Part shown: positions 60,317 through 64,000 of the stretch, piece by piece
How positions within the stretch are numbered: position 1 is the first letter of the stretch
Layout: every line of letters begins with the position of its first letter
Assembly (NCBI RefSeq): GCF_014200495.1
Contig: NZ_JACHBY010000002.1
Location: forward strand, 310,001 to 374,000
DNA from: Mucilaginibacter geliditolerans
GTDB taxonomy: Bacteria > Bacteroidota > Bacteroidia > Sphingobacteriales > Sphingobacteriaceae
Length of the DNA stretch: 64,000 bases
Direction: 5' to 3'
Notes under the pieces: model-generated
What the model was told of the DNA's origin: nothing
Database searches by the model: none
The model's input: the letters and a program-made list of their open reading frames with translations, nothing else
Translations under genes and position numbers: made by a program

Positions 60317-60625
60317 ATGCGCAGAGATGTATTCCAGGCTATTGCTGATCCAACCCGTAGGGAGATCATTAACCTGATAGCCCACAGATCATTAAATCTT
60401 AATACCATTGCCGATAATTTTACGGTAAGCAGGCCCGCTATTTCCAGGCACATAAAAATATTAACGGAATGTGGTTTAGTTACCATTACCCAACAGGGCC
60501 GTGAGCACTATTGTGAAGCCAATTTCAAGCAATTTAAAGAAGTATCCGACTGGATAGAGCAATACCGTATCTTTTGGACCGATAAACTGGATGCCTTAGG
60601 CAAATTTTTGGATGAAGAAAAATAA
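60317..60625 (+). CDS. ArsR-family winged-helix repressor
   Basis: 102 residues from ATG 60317; longer upstream frames would run through the operators. ArsR/HTH_20 fold: DVFQAIADPTRREIINLIAHRSLNLNTIADNFTVSRPAISRHIKILTECGLVTITQQGREHYCEANFKQFKEVSDWIEQYRIFWTDKLDALGKFLDEEK. No Cys pair for metals as in ArsR proper, so this is the type that pairs with AHSA1/SRPBCC genes. Co-transcribed with the AHSA1 gene 35 bp downstream; expected to repress its own promoter through the twin palindromes. Confidence 0.92.
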   Translation: MRRDVFQAIADPTRREIINLIAHRSLNLNTIADNFTVSRPAISRHIKILTECGLVTITQQGREHYCEANFKQFKEVSDWIEQYRIFWTDKLDALGKFLDEEK

Positions 60626-60660
60626 CCCGTCGAGACGATTAATCACCTAAATTAAATAAT

Positions 60661-61086
60661 ATGAGCACACAACCATTTATAATTGAAAGAACCTACAACG
60701 CCCCCATCAGCAAAGTATGGGAAGCATTAACCGACCACAACAAAATGAAGGAATGGTATTTCACGCTGGAGAATTTTAAACCCGAAGTTGGCTTTAAATT
60801 TACCTTTGAAGGCGGTTCGAAGGATAAAACCTACATCCATCTTTGCGAGGTAACTGAAGTTATCCCCAAAAAAAAGCTTACCCACAGCTGGGTATACAAA
60901 GATTACCCTGGAGAGTCATTTGTAACCTGGGAATTGTTTGATGAGGGCGACAAAACCAGACTGAAGCTAACACACACAGGCCTCGAAACCTTCCCACAAA
61001 ACAACAAAGATTTTGCAACAGAAAGCTTCACCAAAGGCTGGACCCATATTACAGGTACGTCGCTGAAAGAATTTCTGGAGAAATAA
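60661..61086 (+). CDS. AHSA1/SRPBCC-domain protein
   Basis: 141 residues. START-like fold with IERTYNAPISKVWEALTDHNKMKEWYF, FTFEGGSKDKTYIHLCEVTEVIPKKKLTHSWVYKDYPGESFVTWELFDEGDKTRLKLTHTGLETFP, and GWTHITGTSLKEFLEK, all typical of the activator-of-Hsp90-ATPase-like (AHSA1) clade. Binds a hydrophobic ligand; function in this ArsR-linked pair is not established. Flanked by repeat copies B and C. Confidence 0.9.
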   Translation: MSTQPFIIERTYNAPISKVWEALTDHNKMKEWYFTLENFKPEVGFKFTFEGGSKDKTYIHLCEVTEVIPKKKLTHSWVYKDYPGESFVTWELFDEGDKTRLKLTHTGLETFPQNNKDFATESFTKGWTHITGTSLKEFLEK

Positions 61087-61108
61087 TAATTAACGCATAT
61101 TCTTCAAT

Positions 61109-61184
61109 TGTCATTCTGAGCGATAGCGAAGAACCTTTCCTGTGGTTCAGCGCTTTGAAGATTCTTCGCTATCGCAGTATGACA
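61109..61184. repeat. Dispersed inverted-repeat element, copy C
   Basis: Left arm TGTCATTCTGAGCGATAGCG (61109-61128, continuing AAGAA) and right arm (61161-61184, reading TTCTTCGCTATCGCAGTATG then ACA) pair with one 2-nt bulge and one mismatch. It shares the outer TGTCAT end and the GCGATAGCG arm with copy B. Between the AHSA1 gene and the gltD terminator. Confidence 0.75.
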
Positions 61185-61203
61185 AGTAGGGATATTACCC
61201 TAC

Positions 61204-61229
61204 AAAAAAGCCGGACATACATCCGGCTT
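61204..61229 (-). terminator. Terminator of gltBD
   Basis: Minus-strand perfect 8-bp stem AAGCCGGA / TCCGGCTT with a 6-nt loop, followed by TTTT(GTAGG). 47 bp past the gltD stop. Confidence 0.85.
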
Positions 61230-61275
61230 GATATGATTGGTTAATAAAGGCTGCGTATTAGTATTCCCTTAGGGA

Positions 61276-62754
61276 TTAAAAAACCTGTTCAAACTGGTTT
61301 ACAGCATCCTTGCTTTCTAAAGTAGAATGCCCCATCAGGAACTCATCTACTTTACGCGCACATTCACGGCCTTCGGATATTGCCCAAACTACCAGTGATT
61401 GTCCCCTGCGCATATCGCCTGCTGAAAATACTTTGCTTACGTTGGTACGGTAAGTAACGTCATTTGCATTTACGTTTTTACGCACATCAAGCTCAACGCC
61501 TAATTTTTTAAGCAAACCTTCATGCTGCGGATGTAAAAAGCCCATAGCCAGGAAAACCCTTTGACAAGGTATCTCACGCTCTGAACCTTCAACTTCAGTG
61601 AATTTTACCGGGCGGCCCAATACATCAACTTCCCAGCTCACATCCGTTACTTTAATAGCCCTCAATTCACCGTTCTCGTCGCCTAAAAACTCTTTGGTAT
61701 TGATACCCCAATAGCGGTCAGCACCTTCCTCATGCGAGCTGGTAACTTTTAATACCATTGGGTATGTTGGCCAAGGCATGTGCTGCGTACGTGCCTCAGG
61801 CGGCCTGAACATCACCTCAAATTGCTTAACTGATGCTGCACCCTGGCGGTTTGATGTACCAACGCAATCAGAGCCAGTATCGCCACCGCCTATCACTACC
61901 ACATCTTTACCTGTTGCAAAAATATCCTCTGTATCAAATTTACTGTCGCCAACGCGTTTGTTTTGTTGTTTCAAAAAGTCCATCGCAAAATGGATACCTT
62001 TTAATTCCCTGCCCGGCATAGGTAAATTACGCGGGATGGTTGAACCACCGCTCAATACAACCGCATCATGGTTACGCACCACATCCTCGGCTGAAAGGTC
62101 TTTACCTACTTCAACATTGTATTTAAACTCAACGCCATCTTCTTCCATTACCTGTATACGGCGGTCGATGATCCATTTTTCCAGTTTAAAATCAGGAATA
62201 CCATAGCGTAATAAACCACCCGCTTTGTCGTCGCGTTCGTAAACGGTAACCGAGTGGCCCGCCTTGCTCAATTGCGCAGCGGCAGCCAGTCCAGCCGGAC
62301 CCGAGCCTATAACCGCAACCTTTTTACCTGTTTTAATAACAGGCGCAGTAGGCTTAACCAGGTTATTGGCGTAAGCTATCTCGATGATATGCTTTTCAAT
62401 TTCCTCAATAGCAACTGCCGGTTTGTTTATACCCAGCACACATGCCGACTCGCACGGAGCGGGGCATATCCTGCCGGTAAACTCCGGAAAGTTATTGGTT
62501 GATGATAATATCTGGTAAGCTTCTTCCCAGTTTTTACGATACACGGCATCGTTAAATTCAGGGATGATATTACCCAGCGGGCACCCTGAATGACAGAACG
62601 GAATGCCGCAGTTCATACACCTTGCTGATTGCTGGTTTAATTTCTCATCAGAATATAAACCAACAAACTCATTATAATTTTTAACACGTTCTGCAGGTGA
62701 TACTTTTTCAGGGAGTTCCCTATTAAACTCCTGAAATCCTGTTACTTTTCCCAT
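61276..62754 (-). CDS. gltD: Glutamate synthase (NADPH) small subunit
   Basis: 492 residues. N-terminal Fe-S domain with CMNCGIPFCHSGCPLGNIIPEF and CPAPCESACVLGINKPAVAIEEIEKHIIE, then FAD-binding VAVIGSGPAGLAAAAQLSKAGHSVTVYER and NADPH-binding VVVIGGGDTGSDCVGTSNRQGAASV, ending with FSAGDMRRGQSLVVWAISEGRECARKVDEFL. It transfers electrons from NADPH to the large subunit for glutamate synthesis from glutamine and 2-oxoglutarate. The start is 2 bp after the gltB stop. Confidence 0.97.
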   Translation of the reverse strand: MGKVTGFQEFNRELPEKVSPAERVKNYNEFVGLYSDEKLNQQSARCMNCGIPFCHSGCPLGNIIPEFNDAVYRKNWEEAYQILSSTNNFPEFTGRICPAPCESACVLGINKPAVAIEEIEKHIIEIAYANNLVKPTAPVIKTGKKVAVIGSGPAGLAAAAQLSKAGHSVTVYERDDKAGGLLRYGIPDFKLEKWIIDRRIQVMEEDGVEFKYNVEVGKDLSAEDVVRNHDAVVLSGGSTIPRNLPMPGRELKGIHFAMDFLKQQNKRVGDSKFDTEDIFATGKDVVVIGGGDTGSDCVGTSNRQGAASVKQFEVMFRPPEARTQHMPWPTYPMVLKVTSSHEEGADRYWGINTKEFLGDENGELRAIKVTDVSWEVDVLGRPVKFTEVEGSEREIPCQRVFLAMGFLHPQHEGLLKKLGVELDVRKNVNANDVTYRTNVSKVFSAGDMRRGQSLVVWAISEGRECARKVDEFLMGHSTLESKDAVNQFEQVF

Positions 62755-62756
62755 TC

Positions 62757-64000
62757 TTAGCTTACAGTTTGATATTGTAATTTTTCTAAAACCTTTTTAT
62801 ACTCTTTTGGATATACCTTAACAAATTGCCCAGATACTTTATTCCAGTTGTTTAATAGCTCCTGAGCTACTTTACTACCTGTTAATTGTATGTGCTTGCG
62901 CAATAATGAAAGGATCTCCTCCTCGTCTTTTATTGATAGCGGATCAAGGTCGACCATCTCCATGTTGCAGTTTTCAGCAAACGTGTTATCAGGGTTATAA
63001 ACCCATGCAATACCACCGCTCATACCTGCAGCAAAGTTTCTGCCTGTTTTTCCTAATATCAGCGCGCGGCCACCGGTCATGTACTCACAACCGTGATCGC
63101 CTATACCTTCAACAACAGTTGTTGCACCTGAGTTACGTACAGCAAAACGCTCGCCAGCCATACCACCTATGAACACCTCACCTGATGTTGCGCCATACAG
63201 GGCAACGTTACCGATGATGATATTCTCTTCAGGTGTAAATGTTGCTTTTTCTGACGGATAGATAGCCAGTTGCGCACCGGATAAACCTTTACCTACATAG
63301 TCATTGGCTTCACCTTCCAGTTCAAAGGCAATACCTTTGGTGGTGAATGCGCCGAAACTTTGTCCGGCTGAACCTTTGAATTTAATGTTGATGGTATTAT
63401 CAGGCAAGCCTGCTGAACCGTATATTTTTGATATCTCGTTTGAAAGTAAAGTACCTAAAGTACGATCGGTATTTTTCACATCATAACTTGCAAATACCGG
63501 GGTTTTATCCTCAAGTGCAGGTTTGGCAGCTTCCCACAATTGCAAATCGAGGATAGCATCCATGCCATGATCCTGTTTTTCGCTGTTGTAAAGCGTTAAG
63601 CCTTTAGCATTGGTCACCGGGTGTAATATGCCTGAAAGATCAATTTTCTTAGCTTTCCAGTTTTGCAGGTTATCCTTAACTTTCAGGAACTGAACACGGC
63701 CCACCATTTCGTTAATGGTACGGAAACCTAATTCAGCCATTATCTCGCGCAACTCTTCAGCCATAAAACGGAACAGGTTTACTACGTGCTCCGGTTTGCC
63801 CGAGAATAGTTTCCTTAATTCAGGATCCTGGGTGGCAACACCTACAGGGCAGGTATTTAAGTGGCATTTACGCATCATGATACAGCCACCTGCTACAAGG
63901 GCCGCAGTTGCAACACCCCATTCTTCAGCGCCCAATAAAGCTGCAATAGCCAAATCACGACCGGTTTTTAGCTGACCATCTGTTTGCAATACCACACGGC
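62757..64000 (-). CDS. gltB: Glutamate synthase large subunit, C-terminal part (cut by window edge)
   Basis: The frame is open to the right edge (residue R precedes VVLQTDGQLKTGRD), so only the last ~413 residues of this ~1500-residue enzyme are seen. The visible part holds the end of the FMN/3Fe-4S domain (DLAIAALLGAEEWGVATAALVAGGCIMMRKCHLNTCPVGVATQDPELRKLFSG, with the iron-sulfur cysteines) and the right-handed beta-helix domain (QSFGAFTTKGIAFELEGEANDYVGKGLSGAQLAIYP...GDHGCEYMTGGRALILGKTGRNFAAGMSGGIAWVYN). It makes glutamate together with GltD. Confidence 0.97.
   Translation of the reverse strand, partial: RVVLQTDGQLKTGRDLAIAALLGAEEWGVATAALVAGGCIMMRKCHLNTCPVGVATQDPELRKLFSGKPEHVVNLFRFMAEELREIMAELGFRTINEMVGRVQFLKVKDNLQNWKAKKIDLSGILHPVTNAKGLTLYNSEKQDHGMDAILDLQLWEAAKPALEDKTPVFASYDVKNTDRTLGTLLSNEISKIYGSAGLPDNTINIKFKGSAGQSFGAFTTKGIAFELEGEANDYVGKGLSGAQLAIYPSEKATFTPEENIIIGNVALYGATSGEVFIGGMAGERFAVRNSGATTVVEGIGDHGCEYMTGGRALILGKTGRNFAAGMSGGIAWVYNPDNTFAENCNMEMVDLDPLSIKDEEEILSLLRKHIQLTGSKVAQELLNNWNKVSGQFVKVYPKEYKKVLEKLQYQTVS

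Noticed and set aside
61778..62206. 142-codon plus-strand frame inside gltD
   Set aside because: Antisense shadow of a conserved gene with intact Fe-S and nucleotide motifs.
1..64000. tRNA, rRNA, CRISPR arrays or a complete prophage
   Set aside because: I saw no tRNA-like cloverleaf, rRNA, regular direct-repeat array or phage structural genes. A computed scan (tRNAscan, CRISPR finder) would be decisive.

Overview
The window reads as a chromosomal segment of a Bacteroidota bacterium, most likely family Sphingobacteriaceae (Mucilaginibacter/Pedobacter-like). The signs are two SusC/SusD pairs, an ECF sigma factor with a FecR anti-sigma factor carrying a C-terminal STN-like domain, a RagB-type SusD, DUF5690 and DUF1080 proteins, general lack of Shine-Dalgarno sites, TAnnTTTG-type -7 boxes, and moderate-to-low GC. 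Genus is inference. Both window edges cut a gene: a GMC oxidoreductase on the left and gltB on the right.

Layout. 1-4.8 kb: GMC (cholesterol-oxidase-like) oxidoreductase plus metallophosphoesterase, then an RMD1/DUF155 protein and purU. 4.9-16.6 kb: a minus-strand polysaccharide utilisation locus (ECF sigma factor, FecR, STN-type SusC, SusD, IPT/TIG surface glycan-binding protein, clan GH-A glycosidase). It is split between sigma factor and anti-sigma factor by a ~1.45 kb element with 33-bp terminal inverted repeats (30/33 identical) that carries an esterase gene. 17.1-18.6 kb: a holin-like membrane protein coupled to a peptidoglycan amidase. 18.6-22.6 kb: xylose module (LacI-type regulator, perfect 20-bp operator, xylB, xylA). 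22.9-33.2 kb: SnoaL/Crp pair, then ThuA, an MFS transporter and a minus-strand cluster (Gfo/Idh/MocA oxidoreductase, TIM-barrel epimerase, cytochrome c, DUF1080 hydrolase, PQQ dehydrogenase with a heme domain, nucleoside hydrolase) that looks like oxidative (3-keto) sugar catabolism.

33.3-47.1 kb holds the most interesting region, a probable phosphonate (perhaps phosphonolipid) utilisation locus. The minus-strand operon encodes a phosphonatase-like HAD hydrolase, a DUF5690 membrane transporter, a TIGR03364-type FAD oxidoreductase and a Tat-exported phospholipase C. It is divergent from a PhnZ-type di-iron oxygenase followed by its own SusC/SusD pair, with an XRE-cupin regulator between them. 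A 38-bp element (32/38 identical, core 23/24) lies upstream of both the HAD operon and the SusC gene, in the same orientation, and ties the two halves into one probable regulon. The proposed flow is: lipase releases a phosphonate head group, SusCD imports it across the outer membrane, DUF5690 across the inner membrane, and FAD oxidase + HAD or PhnZ break the C-P bond.

47.1-64 kb: TPR histidine kinase, glycosyltransferase, outer-membrane barrel protein, TMEM175-like channel, carotenoid-type desaturase, aldo/keto reductase, galactokinase, TrmH methyltransferase, an AT-rich orphan with an HEPN-like motif, and an ArsR/AHSA1 pair whose promoter carries two identical-type palindromes flanking the -7 box. 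Then come gltD and gltB. Three ~75-105 bp inverted-repeat elements of one dispersed family are scattered in intergenic gaps. I saw no tRNA, rRNA or CRISPR array.
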